Shown: piece by piece, positions 49,844 to 61,259 of the stretch
Position numbering within the stretch: the stretch's first letter is position 1
Layout of the letters: each line of letters starts with the position of its first letter
Source: Steromphala cineraria
Lineage: Eukaryota > Mollusca > Gastropoda > Trochida > Trochidae
Assembly: GCA_916613615.1 (NCBI GenBank)
Contig: OU744726.1
Coordinates: 66,294,987 to 66,358,986 of the forward strand
Direction of reading: 5' to 3'
DNA length: 64,000 nt
Notes under the pieces: generated by a model
Databases searched by the model: none
Told to the model about the DNA's origin: nothing
Seen by the model: the letters and a program-made list of their open reading frames with translations, nothing else
Position numbers and translations under genes: made by a program

Positions 49844-50158
49844 TAAGGTAACATCTTGTTGACTAAAATTAATTATGATAATTTTCGATATCAAAATGCA
49901 ATCTTGTTTGATTCCCGGTCTAAAAGCAATGTGAACATTTTCAGAAATATAACTGTATTTATCTCACATCTCTCCAACATTGTTATTCAGCTAAGTATGT
50001 TGTCTAAGGGATTTATTAAGAAAATAGGTATAAGTACATTCTTCTTTTAATGCTGGTCGCATATATGGTTATTTGTTTGCAAAGACGTCTTCCTATTAAT
50101 TAACTAACAATTTATCTCTGTGATGCTGATCACAAACATGCATATATTTTTATATAAA

Positions 50159-50264
50159 ATTAATTTTTAGTGGTTAAAAATGTGTTTAACATGGAACGAG
50201 TTATGCCCCTTTGCTAGGGGTCGCTGTCTTTCTAGTTTGAGCGTTACGCGGCGGCACGCTTGCC
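50159..50264 (+). repeat. A1 split direct repeat
   Basis: Identical to A2 at 53918-54023. It contains a small hairpin CCCC-TTTGCTA-GGGG and the GC-rich end GTTACGCGGCGGCACGCTTG. It probably holds promoter or priming signals, which is inferred from position. Confidence 0.93.
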
Positions 50265-50302
50265 AGTTGAATGTCGCAGGGGAAATTTGGAAAATAATTC
50301 AT

Positions 50303-51053
50303 ATGGATCCGGACGTAAGACCTAAACGAAAAAGCGCTGGGAGCAAGATGCAGGCTGTGATGGAGGCAGTTAAGTTTGGGGGTCAGAAAGGGGATATTGA
50401 GACGGACACAAAACCGATCGTGGCACAGGGCGACGCAGCGTCCTTGGGAGCGACAGGGGTCGATCCGACTTGTCTTGGACAGGACAGAATTTGATGCTCT
50501 CGTGAGGGAATTGGAAGGTTTACGTTTGCAAAAACAAAAAAGGGACCTAGCAGCCGAAATTGCGAAGATGAAACGGGAATTGTGTGACGAAGTACTACGC
50601 GGTGAGGCGGACATTCCACGTGATCAGCTAGAAGGTCAAGGTCCACGTGATCAGCTCGAAGGTCAAGGTCTCCAAAATAGCGCTGCCCATGGAAAAGGTA
50701 AACAATCACGGGATTTTACTGATTACTTGTGGCTGGACTCATTGGATTCGCAAAATCAAAAAATAGAAATTAGGGACGGTGTTTCTATTGAACTTGGTCA
50801 GAGGAAAAACAAGCTCAGCAGTATTTCTGTAGAGAAATGGGTGTACGCGAACTTAGGCGTTGTGCGTCAGCAGCTTGGCGTCAGTCAGGAAGTGGACAAT
50901 TTCCTCAAATATATGCAAGACATTTGCAGATTCTCATCCAAATATGTTTGGAACAGCGTGCTTCTGTACGACAAAGAATACAGAAGTAGACTGCAAGAAG
51001 AAGGTTTTCGCTGGGGGACCATTTCGCAGGACATTCGTGATAGCAGGCCATAG
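50303..51053 (+). CDS. Gag-like protein of Ngaro-like element, frameshifted
   Basis: The only good ATG is at 50303 (MDPDVRPKRKSAG...). That frame ends at TGA 50492-50494, while the family-like reading continues in the next frame from about 50470 to the TAG at 51051-51053. A one-base length change near 50470-50490 is therefore likely. The later part has a charged, coiled-coil-like stretch (LVRELEGLRLQKQKRDLAAE), a tandem pair of PRDQLEGQG units (24-bp DNA repeat, about 50618-50665) and YVWNSVLLYDKEYR. That last block resembles the W..V..YD..FR motif of DIRS/Ngaro Gag proteins. It is expected to package element RNA. The downstream RT is in the same frame, separated only by TAG followed by CAG. 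Confidence 0.8.
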
Positions 51054-52757
51054 CAGCGTTTCCCATTCACCGCATGGAATCCAACAACCACGACAGAGTT
51101 CGACAGGGGACCAAGCGAAACCGGAAGCAAAAAACTTTCTAGATCATTAAGCTATGATGCCTGGGCTGAACTTTTGCCCGAGGAAGATGCAGATAGGAAC
51201 TACATACTGTCAGGTGTACGGGATGGTTTTAGGCTTATAGAACATGATAGTGTTATTATGGATAGTGATATTAATGTAAGGACAAAAAATCATAGATCAG
51301 CTTTTATGAATAAAAGAGAAACTGAAAGTCAGATTAAAGAAGAAATAGATAAGGGAAACTATGTACCTCATATTGTGAGCGCGTTAGGCGCTATTCCTAA
51401 AAGTGATAACAGTGTTAGATTAATTCATGATGGCAGTCTACCAAATGGAAATAGCATGAATAGTATGATGACTGATACAGAGTGTTCCTATATGGACCTT
51501 CGTCAAGCTCTAAAGTTTCTGAAGAAAGGCAGTTACATGGCTAAAGTGGACCTCAAGAGTGCATATCGAAGTGTAGGAATGCATCCTGACAATTTCAGAT
51601 ATACCGGTTTAGCGTGGAAGTTTGATAATGACTCAGAATTGACATATATGTATGATAGTAAGCTACCTTTTGGTGCTTCCAAAAGCCCAAAGATTTTTCA
51701 AACCCTTTCAAGCGCGGTTTGTAGAATTATGAAGCAAGTCTATGATATTTGTGTAATTGCATATCTAGATGACTTTTTGATAATTTCAGATGACTTTCAA
51801 TTTTGTGCCAATGCTTTAGAAAAGTTGATAAATGTTTTGCGACGTTTAGGGTTTGACATAAATTGGAAAAAAGTAGAAGGCCCATCAACAAGATTGACAT
51901 TTTTAGGTGTTGTTATTGACACTAGTCTTTGTGTACTAGAACTTCCTGCAGACAAGCTCAGTGAATTCAAAGAGGTATTGTGTGAGTTTTCACTCAAAAA
52001 ACGTGCTAGTAAAAAACAGTTAGAAAGTTTAATAGGCAAACTGAACTGGGCTTGTGGTGTGATACATGGTGGCAGAACATTCTTGAGACGCTTAATAGAT
52101 CTAAAATGTACCTTATCTTCATCGAGTGATAAGGTATTGCTAACAATTGAAGTGAAAGAAGACATTTCTTGGTGGAGGAATTATATGGAATTGTTTAATG
52201 GCACTAGACATTTCTTAGACTATCGCCCACTAACTAGCTTGCAGACTGATGCATGCAATTCTGGAGCAGGGGCCTATTTTGATGGAGAGTTTGTTTATTA
52301 TAATTGGGAGATAGACTTGCCATGGGCAAAAGGACTCCACATCAATTATAAGGAAACAATGACAGTTATATTAGCTGCAATTCGTTGGTGCCACATGTGG
52401 AGAAACAAAGTTGTTGTGGTTGGAACTGACAATATGACAGCAAAGGCTGTAATCAACAAAATGACTGCCAAATCTCCAGTTGTGCTATGTTTTCTAAGGA
52501 CGTTGTTTTGGTTACAAGTTCACTTTAATTTTGTACTGAAAGCCATTTATGTACCCGGTAAATGTAATATTCTAGCTGACTGTATTTCCAGACTGGATGA
52601 GCCAGGTCAACTGTCAAATTTGTATGATATGCTTGCTAGTTTACATTATATGCCTTTCAATAGAGATTTCCTTGAAAACTTCATGACAAAGGCTTATATC
52701 GATTACAGATGGGGCAACACAGAGATTGACATCCCAGTTGGAAAAAGCAGTGACTAG
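51054..52757 (+). CDS. reverse transcriptase / RNase H of Ngaro-like element
   Basis: The frame is open from directly after the TAG at 51051 to TAG at 52755-52757. No ATG begins it, so it may be made by readthrough or from an internal start. The N-terminal linker DADRNYILSGVRDGFRLI is typical of DIRS/Ngaro pol. RT motifs follow in order: RLIHDGSLPNG, VDLKSAYRSVGMHPD (motif A aspartate), LPFGASKSPKIFQ (motif B), AYLDDFLIISD (motif C, YLDD at about 51762) and LTFLGVVID. RNase H motifs follow: LQTDACNSGAGAYF, INYKETMTVI, VVGTDNM and NILADCISRLD, supplying the acidic residues. No internal stop or frameshift is seen, so this is the best preserved region. Its role is copying element RNA into DNA. 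Confidence 0.95.
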   Translation, partial: QRFPFTAWNPTTTTEFDRGPSETGSKKLSRSLSYDAWAELLPEEDADRNYILSGVRDGFRLIEHDSVIMDSDINVRTKNHRSAFMNKRETESQIKEEIDKGNYVPHIVSALGAIPKSDNSVRLIHDGSLPNGNSMNSMMTDTECSYMDLRQALKFLKKGSYMAKVDLKSAYRSVGMHPDNFRYTGLAWKFDNDSELTYMYDSKLPFGASKSPKIFQTLSSAVCRIMKQVYDICVIAYLDDFLIISDDFQFCANALEKLINVLRRLGFDINWKKVEGPSTRLTFLGVVIDTSLCVLELPADKLSEFKEVLCEFSLKKRASKKQLESLIGKLNWACGVIHGGRTFLRRLIDLKCTLSSSSDKVLLTIEVKEDISWWRNYMELFNGTRHFLDYRPLTSLQTDACNSGAGAYFDGEFVYYNWEIDLPWAKGLHINYKETMTVILAAIRWCHMWRNKVVVVGTDNMTAKAVINKMTAKSPVVLCFLRTLFWLQVHFNFVLKAIYVPGKCNILADCISRLDEPGQLSNLYDMLASLHYMPFNRDFLENFMTKAYIDYRWGNTEIDIPVGKSSD

Positions 52758-53641
52758 ACTCAGTAGTAAGGGATGGGCAGAGTCAACCAAGTCAACCTAT
52801 CAGTGCCAGTTAAAGTGTTTCCTTAACTTTTGCGATGAATTTAACTTTCATCCTTTTCCTTTTTCAGTGCGAAATATGCAATTGTACATTGCATACTTGG
52901 TGGATTTTAAGAATTTTAAGTATGCAACTGTTCGTCAATACTTATCCATTGCATATACAACACTTGTTAAAAGGTGTGCGGAGAGAGCTTGGTGATGAGC
53001 AAAAGGGGGTACCTCCTGTCACCCCTAATATGTTGATGATGATTAGAAACAACTTAAAATTGGATAGTGTATTGGGCATGTCTATTTGGGCATCTTGCCT
53101 TATTGCTTTTTATGGCATGCTCAGATCTAATAACTTTGTTTGCAAGTCCGCCTTTGATGTAAACAGAAATGTATGTGTGCTAGATGTCAAATCTATTGAT
53201 GGAGGTTTTTCCATTGAATTTCAAACATCAAAGACTCTTCAGTTTAGAGAGCGTACGATGGAAGTTTTGATGCCTTCTATTGAGGACCATCCTCTAGATC
53301 CAGCTGATCCTGTGGCTAGGCTGCTAACTTTGCATTCACAGAGGGGTAGCAGCGACACTGCACCTTTCCTTTGCGATAACCAGCATCTTCCACTGCAGCA
53401 TGATATGTTCATGAACACTATCCAGTACAATCTGAAAAGAGAAGGTGTGCAGGAGCACATTACTGGTCATTCCTTTCGTAGAGGCGGTGCGTGCTGGGCT
53501 TTTAGCATCGGATTACCTGGCGAGGTAATCCAGGACATTGGACTGTGGAAATCACAAGCATATCTAAGATACCTCAACATTCAGCAATCTTCTCGCTTTC
53601 AGGCATTGAGGCAATTTGGTACCTCACTTCCCCGCCATTAA
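52726..53641 (+). CDS. tyrosine recombinase of Ngaro-like element, frameshifted
   Basis: The reading overlaps the end of the RT frame by about 32 bp and is in a different frame. The first part (KAVTRLSSKGWAESTKSTYQ..., a SAM-like core-binding domain) stops at 52993-52995. The catalytic part continues one frame over from about 52965 (GVRRELGDEQKGVPPVTPNM...) to TAA at 53639-53641. The switch falls at an AAAA run (52970 region), as if one A had been gained. Catalytic features are the first arginine in YGMLRSNN (codon at 53123), the H..R box in GHSFRRGGA (histidine at 53468), a tryptophan in LWKSQAY and the presumed nucleophile tyrosine in LRYLNI (53570). It is the enzyme that integrates the circular DNA without a target duplication. 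Confidence 0.9.
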
Positions 53642-53716
53642 TAGTTAATTTCCCTCAACTTTAGTTTCTATTCTTACCTGTATTAAATAACTTACATATA
53701 AGTCATTACTGGGATG

Positions 53717-53917
53717 GGAGTTACTATTTTCATAGTTTCTTTGTGAGATCACCGCATGCTGATCATAGAATATTGTTATTATACATTGCTATGTATTATA
53801 TGTCACGTACATTAATATGTATTTTGTATTTTTAACATTCTGCAAGCTGCATGAAAATTCTCCCATCTGTTTATTAAATTTTGTGTGCTTTATGACAACG
53901 ATGTTGAGAAAGTTAAA
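53717..53917 (+). repeat. B1 split direct repeat
   Basis: 201 bp, matching B2 at 54106-54306 with five differences. It begins GGAGTTACTATTTTCATAG and ends GAGAAAGTTAAA, directly abutting A2. Confidence 0.93.
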
Positions 53918-54023
53918 ATTAATTTTTAGTGGTTAAAAATGTGTTTAACATGGAACGAGTTATGCCCCTTTGCTAGGGGTCGCTGTCTTTCTAGTTTGAG
54001 CGTTACGCGGCGGCACGCTTGCC
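53918..54023 (+). repeat. A2 split direct repeat
   Basis: Perfect copy of A1. The B1-A2 junction GTTAAAATTAAT is the same as would form when the two ends of the element join in a circle. Confidence 0.93.
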
Positions 54024-54105
54024 CCGCCCACCCTCCCAGTAGGCTTACTGGCTTGTGGTGTTAACTTTTATTCGCTTAGTCTTTTCTATTGCATTTGCTA
54101 TAATT

Positions 54106-54306
54106 GGAGTTACTATTTTCATAGTTTCTTTGTGAGATCACCGCATGCTGATCATAGAATATTGTTATTATACATTGCTATGTATGATATGTCACGTACA
54201 TTAATATGTATTTTGTATTTTTAACATTCTGCAAGCTGCATTAAAATTCTCCCATCTGTTTATTAATTTGTTTGTGCTTTATGACAACGATGTTGAGAAA
54301 GTTAAA
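54106..54306 (+). repeat. B2 split direct repeat
   Basis: Right end of the element, ending GTTAAA next to CTGTTTACTTCC of the host. Preceded by the 82-bp segment 54024-54105 unique to the A2-B2 interval. Confidence 0.93.
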
Positions 54307-57300
54307 CTGTTTACTTCCAGGAAATGTTAATTAATTATAGAGGAAGTCATAACTCAAAAAAGCAGATCTCACTTTTAACAATGACGTGAGCACTGTGCAA
54401 ATCTTGCATATTCGTTAGAACTCAAAATTACCTTACCTATCTTGTATCGTTGGTATAGTTTGAGACTTTACAGCCAAACTAGGAACAGGATCGTACACGT
54501 TTATAATAAATTGAAAATTACATTTATTCAGCAATATGATTTATGAGTAGATGTTTAACAGCTGGCAGGTGAGAAGCCAGAAAGAAGACGGCAACGTTTG
54601 GTGGATGTGACAGATTCCAGTGATTATTCATATTCACATTTAGAATAGATGGTGAATAATGCAGTGGAATGTCTTTTTGTTCAGTTTGAGAGGTTTTCTT
54701 CTCAGAAAATAATCATAATTAGATTTTAACGTACATAGACACTCTCTCTGTAAATTCTCAAATCAACAAACCTTTTCCATTTCTGTTCCTTTTATGTACA
54801 CCTCATTACGGATTCAACCATTCAGGCCCAATCCTTTATTTTTATTGGCGTGTTTTCTTATTATAATTCCACGATTCTTGTAAACAAGATTCAGCCAAAT
54901 CAAAGCCACATTTTACATGCTGGTAGACATTGTTGAGGAGACGCGACACAAAGCATTTGGGCCAATTCGGCCAATTCATTAAAGGTCCATTTCGAAATCG
55001 AAAGATTAGCATTGCTTTTTTTCAAAATGCATTTAGAGACTTTTTTAAAAAGATGCGCAATAACAAAATGCTGCAAAAAAACTCAATCATGGCAAATGTG
55101 TAGGTCACTTAATTTGGCCGCCATCTTGATTTTAAGCTCTTTTTTCAAAAGTTCGACCCATGCACACTTAGTGATTCACCACTCAGTAACAACTGATACC
55201 AGAAAGCTGACATTTACATATAATGTAGCTAAGAATTTGCCTTTTGACAAGTTTATAGAATGAAAACAATCAAAATAGTTGTCTTGCAGCAGCCTTTCAA
55301 AGTTTGCAATTTTCTAACAAACGAATTTTCAAGGGCAGATAACTCAAACACCTGACCCTCGAATTTCATGATTTTTGCATGAGAGTGAGACTTTACCAAG
55401 GTCTGTAAGATAAAACAATAAAGTCACTTGCGAGCAGTCATTTCCGGTCGCCATGACACAATTTCCTAGCATGAGCTCAGCTCCAACGGAATATTGTAAA
55501 TGATCCTTTCCAATGCTGCTGTACCTTATCTTGTAATGATATTTTCATGAAACTTTCAGGAATGATAAATGACATCATCATCTGTGAAATCAATATGTTA
55601 AATTTTTTGTTGAGTCATGTTGTCCTGGCTTTGCAACTATATTTTTTACTTCATTTCATCAGTCGCATTACTTGATGACTTACGCTCACGCTTATGTATT
55701 AAGAAGTCATTGCAATCCTATCAAATATAACATTCATTACATTATAACCCTTGTTATTCTGTCTGAGGAGATCGGCTTGTGGTAAGATTGTACAAATACT
55801 TCACCATCAAACATGAAAGTTTTTATAAGAAGTGATCCCACACAAAACATTCAAAAGTCACTTTGATCTTCAAAATTGTCTTTAAAACATACACAGATAT
55901 TTAGTTCCACATAATGTCCCCTGTTACATTCTTTAACAGCTATCAGTTCCATTGATTACTTGGCCCTTCATTTATAATGTTTATCACTTTCCTTTCCAAT
56001 TCTCCTTACTGTATTTCTCTTTTGCCCCGCATTGGTTTAACCTTTTCTGATTCTTATGATGCCATCCTAACTTAATGTAGATCTTTCAAGTGTTTTAAGC
56101 GCGGTTTTCATGACTTATTTTTTTAGCTTGTAATGTTCATTCTACATTTTGTTTAATCGAGTGTCAAATTGAAAGTATTAAACGAGAAGAAGAAAACAGT
56201 TTTATGGCAAAATGGCCACACATTATACAGAATTTATTGCACCTTGGAAGTTTTTGCTAAATGACTGACTTGTATTTAAGTTGTTCTAATGAGAATGGTA
56301 TGCAAGCTCATTATAATCAGATATGACCTAACAAAAGAGCAGCGAAGTTGGAGTTATGATATCCGTAACATTAACATTAAAGTTCACATACTCACAAAGA
56401 TATTTCACTATTTTCCTTGAAATATATTGAAGTCTGATTACAATATAGTACAGTGTGACAAAGGTCGCTACTCAAATATGTTCAGTTTGGTAATGAAAGC
56501 CGTTTTTGAATGCCTCTTTTGATGGACCGCTTAGACCTATATGGCAACAAACCAGTGAATGCATTCTGGCCTCTAAACGAGGAACACTGCAAAAACATAT
56601 TCCCAAAAAATGTTTTATTCATTTCTTAAATTGCATGTAGTGTATTCACCAGTATACTTAGCCAAAATACTACACTAAGAAATATTCAATAAAACACACA
56701 CTTACTTTCCCGTAAAGTCAGTAGTTTGGAGGTATCTGCCTTATGGATTATACGTGCCATGTTGGTCTTGTTTGCTGATGTATGTTCGTCAAAATATGTA
56801 AGGAATAGTTTTTGTAGTAATACCTTGATAATAATTACTGTTACAAATGGTACATTGAGAAGATATCTAATTCTCTTTGCTAAAGAATTATTATGAAATA
56901 ACATTTGAATTTTGATGTAGAAGGGATCATCAAAGTAGTTCTGGTGAACGTTTACATGATTTGAAAACGTTCACATGAGGATGAACGATTATTTCTTCAT
57001 GAATTCTTAAGAAGTGAAACTCTGAAATTTAGACCACAAGGTCATGTGCTCAATCAATTAACATACAGGAATTTGTGTTTACTTCAGGCTGTTGAATTAT
57101 ATATACATAAACTACAGATGTCAATATATGATCATGTGTTTTTGACATCACTACAGGCAAAGATGTTATATTGTATTTTGATTAACGATTATGGCAACAA
57201 CACATGTAAAACACTGGAAGATAGAATAAGATACACGTCATTTGATTTAAAAAAGACTAGTCATTTGAAAATAAAATAAAAGCACATACATGTAATTGCT

Positions 57301-57409
57301 TCCAAACATTTATTAACGACAATATTGGGTTAATTCATAGAAGACTCTCGATGATTCATGGAATGACGCAGCACGTGCAAACCACCCCGAGCGGAGTTAA
57401 ACAAGCAAA

Positions 57410-60400
57410 TAAGGTAACATCTTGTTGACTATAATTAATTATAATAATGGTCGATATCAAAATGCAATCTTGTTTAATTTCGATCTAAAAGCAATGTAAA
57501 CATTTTCAGAAATATAACTGTATTTATCTCACATCTCTCCAACATTGTTATTCAGCTAAATATGTTGTCTAAGGGATTTATCTAAAAAGGAGGTATAAGT
57601 ACATTCTTGTTTAAATGCTGGTCGCATATATGGTTATTTGTTTGAAGACGTCTTCCTATTAATTCATCTACCGATTTATCTCTGTGATGCTGATCACAAA
57701 CATGCATATATTATTATATAAACTGTTTACTTCCGGGAAATGTTAATTAATTATAGAGGAAGTCATAACTCAAAAAAGCAGATCTCACTTTTAACAATGA
57801 CTTGAGCACTGTGCAAATCTTGCATATTCGTTAGAACTCAAACTTACCTTACCTATCTTGTATCGTTGGTATAGTTTGAGACTTTACAGCCAAACAAGGA
57901 ACAGGATCGTACACGTTTATAATAAATTGTAAAATTACATTTAATCAGCAATATGATTTATGAATAGATGTTTTACAGCTTGCAGGAGAGAAGCCAGAAA
58001 GAAGACGGCAACGTTTGGTGGATGTGACAGATTCCAGTGATTATTCATATTCACATTTAGAATAGATGGTGAATAATGCAAAGGAATATCTTATTGTTCA
58101 GTTTGAGAGGTTTTCTTCTCAGAAAATAATCATAATTAGATTTTAACGTACATTGACACTCTCTCTGTAAATTCTCAAATCAACAAACCTTTTCCATTTC
58201 TGTTCCTTTTATGTACACCTCATTACGGATTCAACCATTCAGGCCCAATCCTATATTATGTCCCCCGCAAAGCTTTGCAGGAGACATAATGTTTTCAGTC
58301 TCATCCGTACTTCCATGGTTCCGTGGTTCCGTAATTCCGTAATTCCGTAACGCTTTCGTTTCCGGACCATATCTCCAAAACCGTTCAATAGTTTTTAACG
58401 AAACTTGGTATGTGGTTAGATCTAGTACTGGAGAGGTGCCTTTTGCTATTTTGGTTATTCTGAATTTTGTATTTTTTATGGTTTCCATGGAAACATTTTG
58501 AACTTAGTGCATATAGGGGGATGCTTTCGTTTCCGGACCATATCTTCAAAACTGTTCAATATATTTTAATGAAATTTGGTATGTGGTTAGATCTAGTACT
58601 GGAGAGGTGCCTTTTGCTATTTTGGTTATTCTGAATTTTTTATTTTTTCTGGTTTCTCAAGAAACAAGTTGAACTAGGTGTATATGGGGGGTAGGGTCTG
58701 TTTCCGTGTTTTAGCTTAATAACTATTCAAAATATTTTTACTAGACTTGATATGTGGTTAGAACTACTGGAGGAGTGGTGCCTTTTGCTACTTTGGTTGT
58801 TCTCAATTGTTATTTTTCTGGTTTCCATGGAAACAATATGAAATTTGTACATAATGGGGGTAGGGTCACTTTCGGATTAAATGTTAGCGGGGGACATCAC
58901 AGTGCATCACATGCACAGATTTCTAGTTTTTATTGGCGTGTTTTCTTATTATAATTCCACGATTCTTGTAAACAAGATTCAGCCAAATCAAAGCCACATT
59001 TTACATGCTGGTAGACATTGTTGAGGAGACGCGACACAAAGCATTTGGGCCAATTCGGCCAATTCATTAAAGGTCCAGTTCAAATCCAGAATCGAAAGAT
59101 TAGCATTGCTTTTTTTTCAAAATGCATTTAGAGACTTTTTTAAAAAGATGCGCAATAACAAAATGCTGCAAAAAACTCAATCATGGCAAATTTGTAGGTC
59201 ACTTAGTTTGGCCGCCATCTTGATTTTAAGCTATTTTCTCAAAAGTCCAACTGATACCAGAAAGCTGACACACATAATGTAGATAAGAATTTGCCTTTTT
59301 AAAAGTTTGTTATAGAATGAAAACAATCAAAATAGTTGTGCAGCAGCCTTTCAAAGTTTGCAATATTTTAACAAACGAATTTTCAAGGGCAGATAACTCA
59401 AACACCTGACCTTCGAATTTCATGATTTTTGCATGAGAGTGAGACTTTACCAAGGTCTGTAAGATAAAACAATAAAGTCACTTGCCAACAGTCATTTCCG
59501 GTCGCCATGACAAATTTTCCTAGCATGAGCTCAGCTCCAACGGAATATTGTAAATGATCCTTTCCAATGCTGCTGTACCTTATCTTGTAATGATATTTTC
59601 ATGAAACTTTCAGGAATGATAGATGACATTATCATCTGTGTAATCAATATGTTAAATGTTCGGTTGAGTCATGTTGTCCTGGCTTTGCAACTATATTTTG
59701 TACTTCATTTCATCAGTCGCATTACTTGATGACTTACGCTCACGCTTATGTATTAAGAAGTCATTGCAATCCTATCAAATATATCATTCATTACATTATA
59801 ACCCTTGGCTATCAGTTCCATTGATTACTTGGCCCTTCATTTATAATGTTTATCACTTTCCTTTCCAATTCTCCTCACTGTATTTCTCTTTTGTCCCGCA
59901 TTGGTTTAACCTTTTCTGATTCTTATGAAGCCATCCTAACTGAATGTAGATCTTTCAAGTATTTTAAGCGCGGTTTCCATGACTTATTTTAGCTTGTAAT
60001 GTTCATACTACATTTTGTTTAATCAAGTGTCAAATTGAAAGTATTAAACGAGAAGAACAAAACAGTTTTATGGCAAAATGGCCACACATTATACAGAATT
60101 TATTGCACCTTGGAAGTATTTGCTAAATGACTGACTTGTATTTAAGTTGTTCTAATCAGAATGGTCTGCAAGCTCATTATAAGCAGATATGACCTAACAA
60201 AAGAGCAGCGAAGTTGGAGTTATGATATCCGTAACATTAACATTAAAGTTCACATACTCACAAAGATAGTTCACTATTTTCCTTGAAATATATTGAAGTC
60301 TGATTACAATATAGTACAGTGCGACAAAGGTCGCTACTCAAATATGTTCAGTTTGGTAATGAAAGCCGTTTTTGAATGCCTCTTTTGATGGACCGCTTAG

Positions 60401-61259
60401 ACCTATATGGCAACAAACCAGTGAATGCATTCTGGCCTCTAAACAAGGAACACTGCAAAAAACATATTCCAAAAAAATGTTTTATTCATTTCTTGAATTA
60501 CATGTAGTGTATTCACCAGTATACTTAGCCAAAATACTACACTAAGAAATATTCAATAAAACACACACTTACTTTCCCGTAAAGTCAGTAGTTAAGAGGT
60601 ATCTGCCTTATAGATTATACGTGCCATGTTGGTCTTGTTTGCTGATGTATGTTCGTCAAAATATGTAAGGAATAGTTTTTGTAGTAATACCTTGATAATA
60701 ATTACTGTTACAAATGGTACATTGAGAAGATATCTAATTCTCTTTGCTAAAGAATTATTATGAAATAACATTTGAATTTTGATGTAGAAGGGATCATCAA
60801 AGTAGTTCTTGTGAACGTTTACATGATTTGAAAACGTTCACATGAGGATGAACGATTTCTTCATGAGTTCTTAAGAAGTGAAACTCTGAAATTGAGACCA
60901 CAAGGTCATGTGCTCAATCAATTAACATACAGGAATTTGTGTTTACTTCAGGCTGTTGAATTATATATACATAAACTACAGATGTCAATATAATTATGAT
61001 CATGTGTTTTTGACATTACTACAGGCAAAGATGTTATATTGTATTTTGATTAACGATTATGGCAACAACACATGTAAAACACTGGAAGATAGAATAAGAT
61101 ACACGTCATTTGATTTTAAAAAGACAAGTCATTTGAAAATAAAATAAAAGCATATACATGTAATTGCTTCCAAACATTTATTAACGACAATATTGAGTTA
61201 AGACATAGAAGACTCTCGATGATTCATGGAATGACGCAGCACGTGCAAACCACCCCGAC
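57410..61259 (+). repeat. recent tandem duplication, unit 2 (ancestral copy)
   Basis: Matches unit 1 except for its own 671-bp insertion at 58256-58926 and deletions relative to unit 1. Its right edge lies inside the coding part of the minus-strand gene 61224-62002, with which it is continuous, so this is the original locus. Most of the unit is non-coding; its open frames (for example at 60956-61147) show no domain. Confidence 0.92.
58256..58926 (+). mobile_element. 671-bp Helitron-like non-autonomous element
   Basis: The element starts TTATGTCCCCCGCAAAG, which pairs with the following CTTTGCAGGAGACATAA. It ends with a hairpin GTGCAT-CAC-ATGCAC (58902-58916), six bases, then CTAG. A terminal CTAG preceded by a short hairpin and insertion between A and T without target duplication are Helitron hallmarks; the 5' end is not the canonical TC. 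Unit 1 at 54838/54839 is the empty A|T site. Subterminal GTCCCCCGC and GCGGGGGAC are inverted. The interior holds about three tandem units of roughly 172 bp starting CTTTCGTTTCCGGACCATAT. This arrangement resembles Helitron/Helentron-derived elements with tandem cores described from molluscs. Confidence 0.85.

Larger units (their letters stand above)
50159..54306 (+). mobile_element. Ngaro-like tyrosine-recombinase retrotransposon
   Basis: The element has the split direct repeat layout A1 (50159-50264), coding region, B1 (53717-53917), A2 (53918-54023), an 82-bp unique segment, B2 (54106-54306). A1 and A2 are identical over 106 bp; B1 and B2 differ at 5 of 201 positions. It encodes Gag-like, RT/RNase H and tyrosine recombinase regions and no methyltransferase domain, which fits Ngaro rather than DIRS1 or PAT. 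There is no target duplication. The unit 2 sequence TATAAACTG at 57717-57725 is the empty site. The tetranucleotide TAAA is common to the left flank, right flank, B1-A2 junction and empty site, as expected for recombination of a circular DNA intermediate. Three reading-frame lesions suggest this copy is not autonomous. Confidence 0.93.
49844..57390 (+). repeat. recent tandem duplication, unit 1 (derived copy)
   Basis: Outside its 4148-bp insertion this unit matches unit 2 (57410-61259) at roughly 96-97 per cent by eye, from TAAGGTAACATCTTGTTGAC to ACCACCCCGA. It contains about 185 bp (about 55753-55938) and about 33 bp (near 55155-55190) absent from unit 2. Its last 35 bp (57356-57390) are the terminal codons and stop of the minus-strand gene at 61224, cut off from the rest of that gene. 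Unit 1 is therefore the duplicate and unit 2 the original. A 19-bp spacer (57391-57409) separates the units. Confidence 0.93.

Noticed and set aside
50159..54306. LTR retrotransposon or endogenous retrovirus
   Set aside because: No long terminal repeats bounded by TG/CA, no protease or DDE integrase and no target duplication; split repeats and a tyrosine recombinase are present.
57046..57279. Short plus-strand frame also open in the second tandem unit
   Set aside because: The units are too similar for shared openness to mean selection, and no domain is seen.
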